A DNA stretch of 64,000 bases from Candidatus Fimivivens faecavium (GCA_018716105.1 DVKH01000031.1:1-64000), one strand, 5' to 3'; numbered from the stretch's first letter, positions 43,032-52,454 are shown. Notes: generated from the letters alone by a model not told the origin. A program made the numbers and translations.

Positions 43032-43073
43032 GGGGGCGGGCCGAAAGATAACCCGTCCCCGTTTCGATTTTAC
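43032..43073 (+). terminator. Terminator of rpsO-pnp
   Basis: GGGGGCGGG pairs with CCCGTCCCC (one G-T pair) across 11 bases, followed by a T-rich tail. A second hairpin (CCGGGAG/CTCCCGG) lies just beyond, near 43078-43100. Confidence 0.7.
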
Positions 43074-43185
43074 AAAACCGGGAGAGAGGAAACCTCCCGG
43101 CGCGGCCGGCTGTGATCCAAGGACCGGGGCGATGCGGTTTCGCCCGATGCTCCCACTTCGTTCACAGAATAATCGCAAAAAACGG

Positions 43186-43214
43186 TTGTGATCGCATTTT
43201 TTGTATGTTAAAAT
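43186..43214 (+). promoter_or_regulatory. Promoter of the CNNM/CorC-type gene
   Basis: TTGTGA, 17 bases, TAAAAT, about 125 bases before the likely start. Confidence 0.7.
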
Positions 43215-43338
43215 AATTTATCGGCTTCAACGACCGGTTCAGAAGGGCGCCGGCGCTTCTGCTGGGCCGGATTGGAGTACATTTCGCCTGAATCCCAAGC
43301 GGGACGGGGCGTTTTTAGAAAGTAGAGTTGATTTCTTT

Positions 43339-44607
43339 TTGGATGGAATAGACTGGTGGACACCGGCGCTTCTGGTACTGCTGATCTGTTTTTCGGCATT
43401 CTTTTCTGCGTCTGAGACGGCTTATTCGGCTGTGAACAAAATCCGCCTCAAGAACCTTGCGGATGATGGCAACCGCAGGGCGAAGGCGGCTTACCCGATT
43501 GCAGAGCGGTTTGACCGCACCCTTTCGGTGATTTTGGTGGGCAACAATATCGTCAACATCGCCGCGGCGTCAACGGCGACGCTGATTGCGAGCGGCCTGT
43601 TCGGCGCGACCGGCGCGGCGGTTTCAACCGTTGTGATGACGGTGGTCATCCTTGTCTTCGGCGAAATTTTGCCAAAGAGTTTTGCAAAAGAAAACAGCGA
43701 GACGGTTGCGATGGCTGTTGCGGCGCCGTTTTCGCTGATTTCCACGGTCATGTATCCGGTCGCGTTCTTCTTTATCAAACTTCAGGAGATACTCGGGCGT
43801 TTTTACGGGAACAAAAACCCGCAGCCGCTCGTGACCGAAGACGAGCTGATGACCATTATCGAGGCGATCGAGGAGGAAGGGGTCATCGACGAGCAGAAGA
43901 GCGAACTGGTTCAGTCGGCGCTCACGTTTGACGACACGACGGTGCAGGAGGTCCTGACGCCGCGGGTTGACCTGGTGGCGATCGACCTGGGCGACGACCC
44001 TGAGGAGATCCGGCAGGCTATCCTCTCCGAGCGGTTTTCGCGGCTTCCCGTCTATGAGAAGAGCCTCGACAACATCATCGGCATCCTGCAGACTCGGGAT
44101 TATCTGGAAGCGGCTCTTACAAGCCGGGGGCCGGTCGATCTCAGGCCGATGCTTGCAAAGCCGCTGTTTGTCCATAAGACAAAGAAGATTTCGGCGCTGC
44201 TCGCCGAGTTCAAGCGCGAGAGAATTCATATGGCGGTCGTCATTGACGACTACGGCGGGACGATGGGCATCGTCAGCATGGAGGACCTTTTGGAAGAACT
44301 GGTCGGCGAGATCTGGGACGAGGACGAGGAGGCCGAATTTGATTTCGTCACCGTTGAGCCATATGTTTACAGCATCAGCGGCGATTACGGCATCCACGAG
44401 GCGCTCGAAAAGATCGGCTACAGCGAGCGCGATTTCGACAGCGACTATTCCTCAATCGGGGGGTGGGCGCTCGAACGGCTTGGGAGAATCCCGGCGGTCG
44501 GCGACAGCTTTGACTACAACGGGGTCCACGTCGAGGTGGAGGCGATGGACGAAAAGCGGATCACCCGCCTGACGGTACGGTATACGCCGCCTGCTCCGAC
44601 CGAATAA
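43339..44607 (+). CDS. CNNM/CorC (hemolysin C-like) membrane protein
   Basis: About 422 residues. DUF21/CNNM transmembrane domain (FSAFFSASETAYSAVNKIRL, then helices with VGNNIVNIAAASTATLI and LVFGEILPKSFAKEN), a CBS pair (residues ~205-325: LTPRVDLVAIDL, FSRLPVYEKSLDNIIGIL) and a CorC_HlyC domain at the C-terminus. CNNM proteins move or regulate Mg2+; 'hemolysin' is a historical label. The open frame reaches 43201, inside the promoter. I choose the TTG at 43339, which starts just before the first helix, but its Shine-Dalgarno is weak, so the start is uncertain. Confidence 0.88.
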   Translation: MDGIDWWTPALLVLLICFSAFFSASETAYSAVNKIRLKNLADDGNRRAKAAYPIAERFDRTLSVILVGNNIVNIAAASTATLIASGLFGATGAAVSTVVMTVVILVFGEILPKSFAKENSETVAMAVAAPFSLISTVMYPVAFFFIKLQEILGRFYGNKNPQPLVTEDELMTIIEAIEEEGVIDEQKSELVQSALTFDDTTVQEVLTPRVDLVAIDLGDDPEEIRQAILSERFSRLPVYEKSLDNIIGILQTRDYLEAALTSRGPVDLRPMLAKPLFVHKTKKISALLAEFKRERIHMAVVIDDYGGTMGIVSMEDLLEELVGEIWDEDEEAEFDFVTVEPYVYSISGDYGIHEALEKIGYSERDFDSDYSSIGGWALERLGRIPAVGDSFDYNGVHVEVEAMDEKRITRLTVRYTPPAPTE

Positions 44608-44617
44608 ACAGAAATAA

Positions 44618-44661
44618 CCGGCCCGGTCTTTATCGCCGCGAGGGCGGCCAGACCGGGCCGG
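44618..44661 (+). terminator. Hairpin between the CNNM/CorC gene and proB
   Basis: 12-base perfect stem (44618-44629 with 44650-44661) across 20 bases. No T-run follows, so termination is uncertain. Confidence 0.5.
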
Positions 44662-44708
44662 ACTTGACCAAAATCCCGATCCGGGAAAGCGGAGGAAGGG
44701 AGGGCAAA

Positions 44709-45512
44709 ATGAACGAAAACTGTTTTCAGAAGGCGAAGCGGGTTGTCGTTAAGGTGGGGACAACGACACTGACCCATGCGGGCGGCTCGGTCAACATCCG
44801 GGGGGTTGAACGGCTGGTCAAGACGCTGGCCGACCTTAAAAACGCTTCGCGGGAGCTGGTCCTGGTCAGCTCCGGCGCGATCGCGGTCGGAATGGGCGCG
44901 ATCGGCCTGCCCCAGCGTCCATACGACATCCCATCGAAGCAAGCGGCCGCCGCGGTGGGTCAGTGCGAACTGATGTACTTATATGACAAGCTGTTCAGCG
45001 AATATAATCACAACGTGTCCCAGGTGCTGCTGACGCGCGACGTCGTCGAGGACGAACACCGCAAGCAAAACGTCATCAACACCTTCGAGCGGCTGCTCGA
45101 ATGGGGCGTTCTGCCGATTGTCAACGAGAACGACACCGTATCCTATGAAGAGATCGTCATCGGCGACAACGACACCCTCTCGGCGATTGTGGCAAAGCTG
45201 GTGCGCGCAGACGCGCTGGTGCTGTTGAGCGACATCGACGGGCTCTATACCGCAGACCCGCGGGAAGACCCGAACGCACAACTGATTCCGGTGGTCGAGG
45301 AGATCGACGAGCGGATCCTCTCGCTCGCGGGCGGGAGCGGGAGCGCGCTGGGAACCGGCGGCATGGTGACCAAAATCCATGCGGCGCAGATTGCGGGGGA
45401 GGCGGGAATCGATATGGCGATCCTCAACGGTTCCAACCCGGGTTTGTTATATGATCTGTTTGACGGCAAGGCCGTCGGCACACACTTTAAGGGAGGGAAA
45501 AAACATGTATGA
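44709..45512 (+). CDS. proB: Glutamate 5-kinase
   Basis: 267 residues. First step of proline synthesis from glutamate, ATP-dependent. Only the amino-acid kinase domain is present: VVVKVGTTTLT, LVSSGAIAVGMG, NENDTVSYEEI, GDNDTLSAIVA, LSDIDGLYTADPR and GTGGMVTKIHAA. The PUA domain of the 367-residue E. coli enzyme is absent, as in many Firmicutes. ATG at 44709 with GGAAGGGAGG. It overlaps proA by eight bases, so both are made from one transcript. proC is not in the window. Confidence 0.95.
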   Translation: MNENCFQKAKRVVVKVGTTTLTHAGGSVNIRGVERLVKTLADLKNASRELVLVSSGAIAVGMGAIGLPQRPYDIPSKQAAAAVGQCELMYLYDKLFSEYNHNVSQVLLTRDVVEDEHRKQNVINTFERLLEWGVLPIVNENDTVSYEEIVIGDNDTLSAIVAKLVRADALVLLSDIDGLYTADPREDPNAQLIPVVEEIDERILSLAGGSGSALGTGGMVTKIHAAQIAGEAGIDMAILNGSNPGLLYDLFDGKAVGTHFKGGKKHV

Positions 45513-46749
45513 TCTCGTTTCCCTCGGCAAGAGCGCAAAGATGGCCTCAACCTTGCTGCGCGCGGCCAGCGAACAGGAGCGTAACCGCGCCCTTTCTGCA
45601 ATCGCAGGGGCCCTTCGGGAGCGGCGGGAGGAGATCCTTGCGGCGAACAGGATCGACCTGGAAAACGCACGGGTCGCAGGGATGCGAAACGCGATGCTTG
45701 ACCGGCTGACCCTCGATCAGGACCGGATTGAAAAGATTGCGGGAGCGGTTGAGGAGATCATCCGGCTGCGCGATCCGATCGGCGTTGTTGAGCACGGGCA
45801 CAACCACCCCAACGGGATGCAGATTCTGCGGACCCGGGTCCCGCTCGGCGTGGTCGCGATGATCTATGAGGCGCGGCCGAACGTGACGGTGGATGCGGCG
45901 GCGCTCTGCCTCAAGAGCGGGAACGCCTGCATCCTGCGCGGCGGGAAAGAGGCGTTCGGGACCAACCGGGCGTTGGCTGCGATCATGCGCGCCGCGGTGG
46001 AGCACGCAGGGCTTCCGGCGGACTGCATCGGCCTTGTGGAGGACACCTCGCGCGAGACGGCGGAACGGCTGATGAAGCTCGACGGCTATATTGACCTTTT
46101 GGTACCGCGGGGCGGGGCGGGGCTGATCAAAACGGTGGTCAAAACCGCGACGGTCCCGGTGATCGAAACCGGGGCCGGCAACTGCCATATTTATGTCGAC
46201 AGCGAGGCGGACCTCGCGATGGCGGCGCGGATTGTGGACAATGCGAAGACCTCGCGCCCGTCGGTCTGCAACGCGGTGGAGACGGTTCTGGTGCACCAGG
46301 AAGCAGCGGGAGACTTCCTCCCGATGATGAAGGCGGCGCTCGATGCGCACAATGTCGAAATCCGCGGCTGCCCCAAGACGCGGGTGATCCTCAAAACCGC
46401 GGTGGCGGCGACCGAAGAGGATTACGCAACCGAATTCAACGACTATATTCTTGCGGTGAAGGTGGTTGCAAGTTTCGAGGAGGCGGTCGGGCACATTGCG
46501 GCCTACTCAAGCGGGCATTCCGAGGCGATCGTCACGAAAAATGTGGAAAAAGCGCGCCGGTTTGTCCGCGAGGTAGACGCGGCGGCGGTTTATGTCAACG
46601 CCTCGACCCGGTTTACCGACGGCGGTGAGTTTGGTCTTGGAGCCGAAATCGGGATTTCGACCCAAAAGCTCCATGCGCGAGGCCCGATGGGCCTGACCGA
46701 GCTGACCACCGTCAAATATGTGGTCAACGGCGACGGACAAATCCGTTGA
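45505..46749 (+). CDS. proA: Gamma-glutamyl phosphate reductase
   Basis: 414 residues. NADPH-dependent reduction of gamma-glutamyl phosphate, second step of proline synthesis. Aldehyde dehydrogenase fold with VPLGVVAMIYEARPNVTVDAA, LLVPRGGAGLIKTV, and the catalytic Cys in TSRPSVCNAVETVLVH. The C-terminal FGLGAEIGISTQKLHARGPMGL is the family signature. ATG at 45505 with GGGAGGG; it overlaps proB by eight bases, which suggests coupled translation and perhaps a ProB-ProA complex. Confidence 0.96.
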   Translation: MYDLVSLGKSAKMASTLLRAASEQERNRALSAIAGALRERREEILAANRIDLENARVAGMRNAMLDRLTLDQDRIEKIAGAVEEIIRLRDPIGVVEHGHNHPNGMQILRTRVPLGVVAMIYEARPNVTVDAAALCLKSGNACILRGGKEAFGTNRALAAIMRAAVEHAGLPADCIGLVEDTSRETAERLMKLDGYIDLLVPRGGAGLIKTVVKTATVPVIETGAGNCHIYVDSEADLAMAARIVDNAKTSRPSVCNAVETVLVHQEAAGDFLPMMKAALDAHNVEIRGCPKTRVILKTAVAATEEDYATEFNDYILAVKVVASFEEAVGHIAAYSSGHSEAIVTKNVEKARRFVREVDAAAVYVNASTRFTDGGEFGLGAEIGISTQKLHARGPMGLTELTTVKYVVNGDGQIR

Positions 46750-46820
46750 CCGGGAGCAAAGCGATCACAGTGCCGTCCGGCCCGGTCGGGGCGCGCGGGG
46801 ACGGCGGAATGGAGTGTTCT

Positions 46821-47516
46821 ATGGAAGATACAAAGCGGATCAGGACCCGCGCAAAGCGTTCCGGCAAGACCGCGCCGATCGGCGGGATCTTTCTGGCGCT
46901 GGCGTTGGTGGGCCTTGTTGCGGTTGTGATCTGGAGCGTGGATTTTACCAAGGGTTTTCTCGACAACTCTGCGGAGGTGGAGCGGTTTGAGAAGTTTATC
47001 GCGCCGGTCGTGATGATGGACCCGGTGCCGTTCAACCGGATTGAAAACGCGGAGGAAAACCTGATCCTCCAGTCGTCGCTTTGGGCGGCGCTGCTTGGGG
47101 ACAACCGGGCGAACTACACCTACGACGAGATGGGGATGCTGCTTGTCCCTGCGTCGGACGTCGAGGTTGCGGCGCATTCGTTATTCGGGCCCTATGTCAC
47201 GGTCACACACCGGACGTTTGACGACAACGATGCAAGCTATATGTACGACCCGGAAATCGGGGCTTATCGGGTCCCGCTGGTGGCGAAAATCGCCTATTCC
47301 CCGAAGATCGAGGAGCTGACCAAGAAGGGCGACGCAATCACGCTGAAGGTCGGCTATGTCGCGCCGGGCAACGTTTGGAGCAGCCAGCAGCAGACCGAGA
47401 CCGGCGAACCGGTTCCCGACAAATTTATGCTGTATGAACTGCTGAAGGGCGAAAACGGGTATTATATCGGCGCGGTGAAGGATACCGAGGACAATATTTT
47501 AAATCCAATCTCATAA
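46821..47516 (+). CDS. Membrane-anchored protein of unknown function
   Basis: 231 residues. A basic N-terminus (TKRIRTRAKRSGKT) and one membrane helix (GGIFLALALVGLVAVVIW, residues ~22-40) are followed by about 190 extracytoplasmic residues without a motif I know. The domain mixes strands and aromatic-rich segments (ANYTYDEMGMLLVPASDVE, YMYDPEIGAYRVPLVA). The GGAG six bases before the ATG at 46821 supports this start over the upstream ATGs. It follows proA by 71 bases and ends at a strong terminator, so it may belong to the proBA transcript. No function is assigned. Confidence 0.7.
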   Translation: MEDTKRIRTRAKRSGKTAPIGGIFLALALVGLVAVVIWSVDFTKGFLDNSAEVERFEKFIAPVVMMDPVPFNRIENAEENLILQSSLWAALLGDNRANYTYDEMGMLLVPASDVEVAAHSLFGPYVTVTHRTFDDNDASYMYDPEIGAYRVPLVAKIAYSPKIEELTKKGDAITLKVGYVAPGNVWSSQQQTETGEPVPDKFMLYELLKGENGYYIGAVKDTEDNILNPIS

Positions 47517-47521
47517 AGAAC

Positions 47522-47562
47522 AAAAATCCGGCGGCGGAATGTTTTCCGCCGCCGGATTTTTT
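47522..47562 (+). terminator. Terminator of the proBA-46821 unit
   Basis: 18-base perfect stem (47522-47539 with 47544-47561) and T6. Confidence 0.9.
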
Positions 47563-47578
47563 GCCGGTTAAAAGAGTC

Positions 47579-47626
47579 GCAAAAGGCGCGCTTCTGCCTG
47601 GGAGCGCGCCTTTTGCATCAAGAGAC
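47579..47626 (-). terminator. Terminator of gdhA
   Basis: 14-base perfect stem (47579-47592 with 47613-47626), 20-base loop, about 50 bases past the gdhA stop on the minus strand. Confidence 0.7.
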
Positions 47627-47674
47627 TTTCTGTTTGTGTCATTGGAAAACACAAATGAAAAAGAGGGGGTGGGA

Positions 47675-49030
47675 TTAGAAAATTCCCTGTTCGATCATTG
47701 CCCGCGCAACCTTGTTGAAGCCCGCTATATTCGCGCCGGCGACGAGGTTATAGCCGAGGCCGTACTGCTCGGCGGCAGCGGCGGAATTTGCATGGATTTC
47801 CTTCATGATGCGGTGGAGTTTTGCGTCGACCTCTTCCGCGGTCCAGGAAAGCCGGGCGGAGTTCTGCGCCATCTCGAGCGCGGATACCGCCACGCCGCCG
47901 GCGTTGGCCGCCTTGGCGGGGGCGACCGTCACGCCGTTCTCCATGAGATAGGCGAGAGCTTCGTTGGTTGTGGGTATATTCGAAAGCTCTACCACATATT
48001 TGACATTGTTCGCGACAATCTTCTTCGCGTCTTCGAGCTGGATTTCATTCTGGGTTGCGCACGGCATCACGATATCGGCCTTGACGCCCCAGGGCTTTTC
48101 ACCGGGGAAGAACTTCGCGCTCGGGTATTTGTCGGCGAAATCTCTGATGCGGCCGTTTCTGCTTTCGCGCAGTTCAAGCAAATAATCGACCTTTTCGCCG
48201 GAGATGCCGTCCTCATCGTAGATATAGCCTTCCGAGCCGGAGATGGTGACAACCTTTCCGCCGAGCTGGTTGATTTTGGTGGCCGCGCCCCAACACACGT
48301 TTCCATAGCCGGACAGCGCGAAGGTTTTGCCTGCGACGCCGCCGTCGTTCTGGTGCTGGAGAACTTCGTTGCAGAAATAGACGCCGCCGAAGCCGGTCGC
48401 TTCCGGGCGGATCAGGGAGCCGCCGTAGGTCGTGCCTTTGCCGGTCAGGACGCCGTTTTCCCAAACGCCCTTGATTCTCTTGTATTGGCCGTAGAGGTAG
48501 CCGATTTCGCGGCCGCCCACGCCGATATCGCCCGCCGGGACGTCGATGTCCGGGCCGATGTGGCGGTAGAGTTCGGTCATGAACGCCTGGCAGAAGCGCA
48601 TGATTTCGTTATCGGACTTTCCGCGTGGATCGAAGTCGGAGCCGCCCTTCGCTCCGCCGATCGGAAGGCCGGTGAGCGCGTTTTTAAAGGTCTGCTCAAA
48701 TCCGAGCGCTTTTAAAATCCCGATGTAGACGCTATTGTGGAACCGAAGGCCGCCTTTGTACGGGCCGATTGCGGAGTTGAACTGGACGCGGTAGCCGCGG
48801 TTGACGCGGGTGATCCCCTCGTCGTCCACCCAGGTGACACGGAAGGCGATCTGGCGCTCCGGCTCGACAAGGCGGCCGAGAAGGTCGATATTCTCGTATT
48901 CCGGATGCTTGTCGATGACGACTTCGAGCGAGGAGAAGACCTCTTCCACCGCCTGGATGAATTCCGGATCCCCGGCGTTTCGCCGTTTGACCGTCTCCAG
49001 GATCTTTGACATGTATGCGTTCATAACCAT
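47675..49030 (-). CDS. gdhA: NADP-type glutamate dehydrogenase
   Basis: 451 residues, hexameric class. Interconverts 2-oxoglutarate plus ammonia and glutamate. Substrate domain: GPYKGGLRFHNSVYIGILKALGFEQTFKNAL with the catalytic GGAKGGSDFDPRGKS following; Rossmann domain with FALSGYGNVCWGAATKI. The anabolic NADP preference is inferred from the E. coli GdhA-like length and sequence. The ATG at 49030 follows a G6 Shine-Dalgarno; in-frame ATGs at 49024 and 49012 are alternatives. The 280-base AT-rich region upstream (49031-49310) probably carries its promoter (TTGCAG-17-TACGAT read on the minus strand). Confidence 0.96.
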   Translation of the reverse strand: MVMNAYMSKILETVKRRNAGDPEFIQAVEEVFSSLEVVIDKHPEYENIDLLGRLVEPERQIAFRVTWVDDEGITRVNRGYRVQFNSAIGPYKGGLRFHNSVYIGILKALGFEQTFKNALTGLPIGGAKGGSDFDPRGKSDNEIMRFCQAFMTELYRHIGPDIDVPAGDIGVGGREIGYLYGQYKRIKGVWENGVLTGKGTTYGGSLIRPEATGFGGVYFCNEVLQHQNDGGVAGKTFALSGYGNVCWGAATKINQLGGKVVTISGSEGYIYDEDGISGEKVDYLLELRESRNGRIRDFADKYPSAKFFPGEKPWGVKADIVMPCATQNEIQLEDAKKIVANNVKYVVELSNIPTTNEALAYLMENGVTVAPAKAANAGGVAVSALEMAQNSARLSWTAEEVDAKLHRIMKEIHANSAAAAEQYGLGYNLVAGANIAGFNKVARAMIEQGIF

Positions 49031-49310
49031 AACCCCCCAAAATTTATAACAAAATCGTAGAACAATGAAAGATTTCCTGCAATAGGAAGATTATTAATAT
49101 TCAACATGGCGCATTTTATTTTTTAAAACCAGCAGAATTCGGAATAAAGAGTAATTGTATCTAGGATATCGAATAAATAAGTCTAAATAAATAACAATAA
49201 ATGTGCTAAATATGAACATATGGCGCTCGCTGCGCCGCTCACTTTGAATTTGGATTTTTGATCAGGTTCATCGCCGTTTACAAATCGGACATAATATTCA
49301 CGGAAATCGC

Positions 49311-50099
49311 CTAAAATGCGCCTTTTGCCATTGGAAGCGGAATTCCGTAAACTGCAAATGCATTTTTTGCCGTTTCGCGGATTAGCGTATCCGCTTCGAT
49401 CCCTTTTACGCCGGCGAGGGTTCCGACAGTCCGGGGAAGCATGGTGGAATCGCAGCGCTTTCCGCGGAACGGCTCCGGCGCCATGTAGGGACAGTCCGTT
49501 TCGATGAGAAGCCGGTCGAGCGGGACGGCGCGCGCCGCTTCGAGCGGCCTGCGCGCATTTCGAAAGGTGACGGCGCCGGTGAAGCCGAGGTACATCCCAA
49601 GCCTTATATATTCGCGCGCGAGTTCCGCCGAGCCGGAAAAACAGTGCACGACGCCCTTGGGGCGAAAGCGTTTGACGATTTCGAGGGTGTCGGCATGCGC
49701 GTCCCGGCTGTGGATGATCACGGGGAGGCCGAGATCGCGCGCGAGGGCGAGCTGCCGTTCAAACGCGGCGCGCTGTACCTCGCGCGGGGAGCGGTCGTAG
49801 AAGTAGTCGAGTCCGATTTCGCCGAGCGCGACGACTTTGTTGTGCCGGGTGAGGGCTTCGATCTGCGTGAGCGCCTCGTCGGTGAGCGTTTTCGCCTCGT
49901 GCGGATGGACGCCGGCAGAGGCGTAGAGAAATGGAAACCGCTCGGCAAGGGCTTTTGCGCGCAGGCTGGAGGAGAGGTCGCTTGCACTATTTAAAATCCA
50001 GCCGACGCCGTGAGCCGGCATCGAGGACACAAGCGCGTCGCGGTCGGCGTCGAAGGCCTCCTCGTCATAGTGCGCGTGGGAATCGAAGATCAGTGCCAT
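49311..50099 (-). CDS. TatD family metal-dependent hydrolase/DNase
   Basis: 262 residues, TIM-barrel amidohydrolase. Metal ligands visible: DSHAHYDEEAFD at the N-terminus (HxH), ALGEIGLDYFYDRSP (Glu), VIIHSRDAH (His), VHCFSGS (His) and LLIETDCPYMAP (Asp). TatD homologues show 3'-5' DNase or RNase activity and D-aminoacyl-tRNA deacylase has also been proposed; the substrate is not certain. GAAGGAGA precedes the ATG at 50099. It follows metG on the same strand, a very common pairing. Confidence 0.92.
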   Translation of the reverse strand: MALIFDSHAHYDEEAFDADRDALVSSMPAHGVGWILNSASDLSSSLRAKALAERFPFLYASAGVHPHEAKTLTDEALTQIEALTRHNKVVALGEIGLDYFYDRSPREVQRAAFERQLALARDLGLPVIIHSRDAHADTLEIVKRFRPKGVVHCFSGSAELAREYIRLGMYLGFTGAVTFRNARRPLEAARAVPLDRLLIETDCPYMAPEPFRGKRCDSTMLPRTVGTLAGVKGIEADTLIRETAKNAFAVYGIPLPMAKGAF

Positions 50100-50136
50100 A
50101 AGGGGGTTCTCCTTCTTTCAGTGGGATCACAAAACG

Positions 50137-50178
50137 GCGGGGCATGGCGGACCGCAGCTGCGGCCTGCCATGCCCCGC
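50137..50178 (-). terminator. Hairpin between metG and tatD
   Basis: 12-base stem (50167-50178 with 50137-50148) enclosing the palindrome CCGCAGCTGCGG, followed on the minus strand by CGTTTTG. It may reduce read-through into tatD. Confidence 0.65.
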
Positions 50179-50191
50179 AATATGGTTGTTT

Positions 50192-52180
50192 TCAGTGAAT
50201 TGAGGAGCCGCAGGGGATCGAATCGTCCATGAAGACCACGCGGACGTCCTCCGCGCCGTCCGGCTTGACCGAATCGGCGGCGAGGATCATCCCCTCGCTC
50301 ATCACGCCGCGGAGCTTTGCGGGCCTTAGGTTCGCAACCACGACTACCTTTTTCCCAACGAGGTCCTCCGGCTGGTACCACTGGTGGATGCCGGAGACCA
50401 CCTGACGGCCGGTCCCAGTCCCGTCGTCCAGGGAGAGGCGAAGAAGCTTGTCGGATTTCGGGACCGGTTCGCAGGCGGTGACCTTTGCGACAATGAGCTT
50501 TACCTTCTTGAAATCGTCGATGGTGATGATCCCTTCGGGCGCAGCGTCCTTGGGCTGTTCTGCTTTGGGTTTCGCTTGCTTCGCGGCGGGCTGCGCGCCG
50601 GCCGCTTCTTGCTCGGCCTGTTTCTGCTCGAGCAGCTCAAGCTCTTTTTTCATGTCGATGCGCGGGAAGAGGTTTTCGGTTTTGTTGACGCAGTATTCGG
50701 TGTTCGCGAAATAGAGGGCGCTTTCATATTTGGCCGCCGATTCGTCGACGCCGAGCTGCCGCATAATCTTCTCCACGGAATCCGGGATGAACGGGGTCAG
50801 AAGGATTGCCGAGATCCGGATAATCTCCAGAAGGTTGTAGAGGACGGCGGCGAGGCGGCCGGCCTGGGCCGGATCCTTGCCGAGCGCCCAGGGGGCGGTT
50901 TCATCGATATATTTGTTCGCGCGGGCGACGACCTTGAAGACCTCCACCAGTGCGTCCTGGAAGGCATAGCGCTCCATCGCCTCCTCATAGCGGCCGCGCA
51001 GTTCCTCCGCCATGTGGATGAGCTGATCGTCCGGGGAGATGAAGTCGCGGTCCTGCGGGATGGCCTGCCCGAAGTATTTCTTCGCCATTGAAAGGGTCCG
51101 GGAGACAAGGTTCCCGAGGTCGTTGGCGAGGTCGGAGTTGATTCTGTTGATCAGCGCTTCGTTCGAGAAGACGCCGTCGGAGCCGAATGGGAACTCCCTG
51201 AGGAGGAAGTAGCGCAGCGAGTCTACGCCGTACCGCCCGCAGAGGACGACGGGGTCGACGACGTTGCCCTTCGACTTCGACATTTTCCCGCCCTCGAGCA
51301 GCAGCCAGCCGTGGCCGAAGACCCGCTTTGGCAGCGGGAGGTCGAGCGCCATGAGCATCGCGGGCCAGACGATGGTGTGGAAGCGGGTGATCTCTTTCCC
51401 GACGAAGTGGACGTCGGCCGGCCAGTATTTTTCGAAGTCGTGGTAGCGGCTGTTGCCGTAGCCGAGCGCGGTGATATAGTTCGAGAGCGCGTCGACCCAG
51501 ACATAGACGATATGTCCGGGATCGAAGGTGACCGGGACGCCCCAGGTGAAGGTCGTCCGGGAAACGCAGAGGTCCTCGAGGCCGGGCCGGATAAAGTTGT
51601 TGACCATTTCGTTGAGGCGGCTCTGCGGTTCGATGAAATGGGGGTTCTCTTCATAATAATAATGCATCAGGCGGTCGGCGTATTTCGAGAGGCGGAAGAA
51701 ATAGGCCTCCTCCTCGGTTTCGGCCACCTCGCGGCCGCAGTCGGGGCATTTTCCGTCAATCAGCTGGCTTTCGGTCCAGAACGATTCGCAAGGTGTGCAG
51801 TATTTGCCTTTGTAGGAACCTTTATAAATGTCGCCGCGGTCATAGAGCTCTTTGAAGATCTTCTGGACCGACTGCTGATGGTAATCGTCGGTGGTGCGGA
51901 TGAAGCGGTCATTTGAGATGTTCATCAGCTTCCAAAGGTCCTTGATGCCCGCCACGATGTTGTCCACATACTGCTGGGGGGTAACGCCGGCGGCTTTCGC
52001 CTTGTCCTCGATTTTCTGCCCGTGCTCATCGGTGCCGGTGAGAAACATCACGTCGAAGCCCTGCATTCGCTTATACCGCGCCATGACGTCGGCTGCGACT
52101 GTGCAGTAGCTGTGGCCGATGTGGAGCTTATCCGACGGATAATAGATCGGCGTTGTGATGTAGAACGTTTTTTTCTTCAT
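50192..52180 (-). CDS. metG: Methionyl-tRNA synthetase
   Basis: 662 residues, class I synthetase. HIGH motif as HIGHSYCT, a zinc knuckle CTPC...CPDC near residues 125-150, and KMSKS in GGKMSKSKGN. The anticodon domain follows. After an Ala/Gln/Lys-rich linker (residues ~530-560) comes a C-terminal EMAPII-type tRNA-binding domain (IVAKVTACEPVPKSDKLLRLSLDDG). Start ATG at 52180 with GAAAGGATGG; the open frame extends further only by chance. The leader from the promoter at 52455-52483 is about 270 bases and hairpin-rich but contains no T-box or SAM motif I can see. Confidence 0.97.
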   Translation of the reverse strand: MKKKTFYITTPIYYPSDKLHIGHSYCTVAADVMARYKRMQGFDVMFLTGTDEHGQKIEDKAKAAGVTPQQYVDNIVAGIKDLWKLMNISNDRFIRTTDDYHQQSVQKIFKELYDRGDIYKGSYKGKYCTPCESFWTESQLIDGKCPDCGREVAETEEEAYFFRLSKYADRLMHYYYEENPHFIEPQSRLNEMVNNFIRPGLEDLCVSRTTFTWGVPVTFDPGHIVYVWVDALSNYITALGYGNSRYHDFEKYWPADVHFVGKEITRFHTIVWPAMLMALDLPLPKRVFGHGWLLLEGGKMSKSKGNVVDPVVLCGRYGVDSLRYFLLREFPFGSDGVFSNEALINRINSDLANDLGNLVSRTLSMAKKYFGQAIPQDRDFISPDDQLIHMAEELRGRYEEAMERYAFQDALVEVFKVVARANKYIDETAPWALGKDPAQAGRLAAVLYNLLEIIRISAILLTPFIPDSVEKIMRQLGVDESAAKYESALYFANTEYCVNKTENLFPRIDMKKELELLEQKQAEQEAAGAQPAAKQAKPKAEQPKDAAPEGIITIDDFKKVKLIVAKVTACEPVPKSDKLLRLSLDDGTGTGRQVVSGIHQWYQPEDLVGKKVVVVANLRPAKLRGVMSEGMILAADSVKPDGAEDVRVVFMDDSIPCGSSIH

Positions 52181-52197
52181 GCTTTGACCATCCTTTC

Positions 52198-52227
52198 GCG
52201 CCTGTGGGAGATCTCTCCCGCAGGCGC
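52198..52227 (-). promoter_or_regulatory. Hairpin directly upstream of metG
   Basis: 13-base stem with one mismatch (52215-52227 with 52198-52210) and a 4-base loop. Its 3' end lies one base before the metG Shine-Dalgarno GAAAGG. Confidence 0.5.
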
Positions 52228-52454
52228 CAATGATATCCGCGCCGGAACCGGACGGCGCAAAGGCCGCTTGGAACACCGATTTGAAATCTTCAGATGCGAG
52301 TTTGAATAGTTGTCCGGCCCGCTTTCATATAGTTGGAGAGAGATGCGGCCCCGCTGCCCGAACCCGCGGCTGGGTGGACGTGTTCGAATAACGCAGCGCG
52401 GCTCTCCCGCCAAAGGCGGGGGGAACTGGGCCGCCGCCCGATTTGCTGCGAACA

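Noticed and set aside
52181..52454. T-box or SAM riboswitch upstream of metG
   Set aside because: I searched the minus strand by eye for the T-box AGGGTGGNACCGCG core and for the SAM-I core and found neither.
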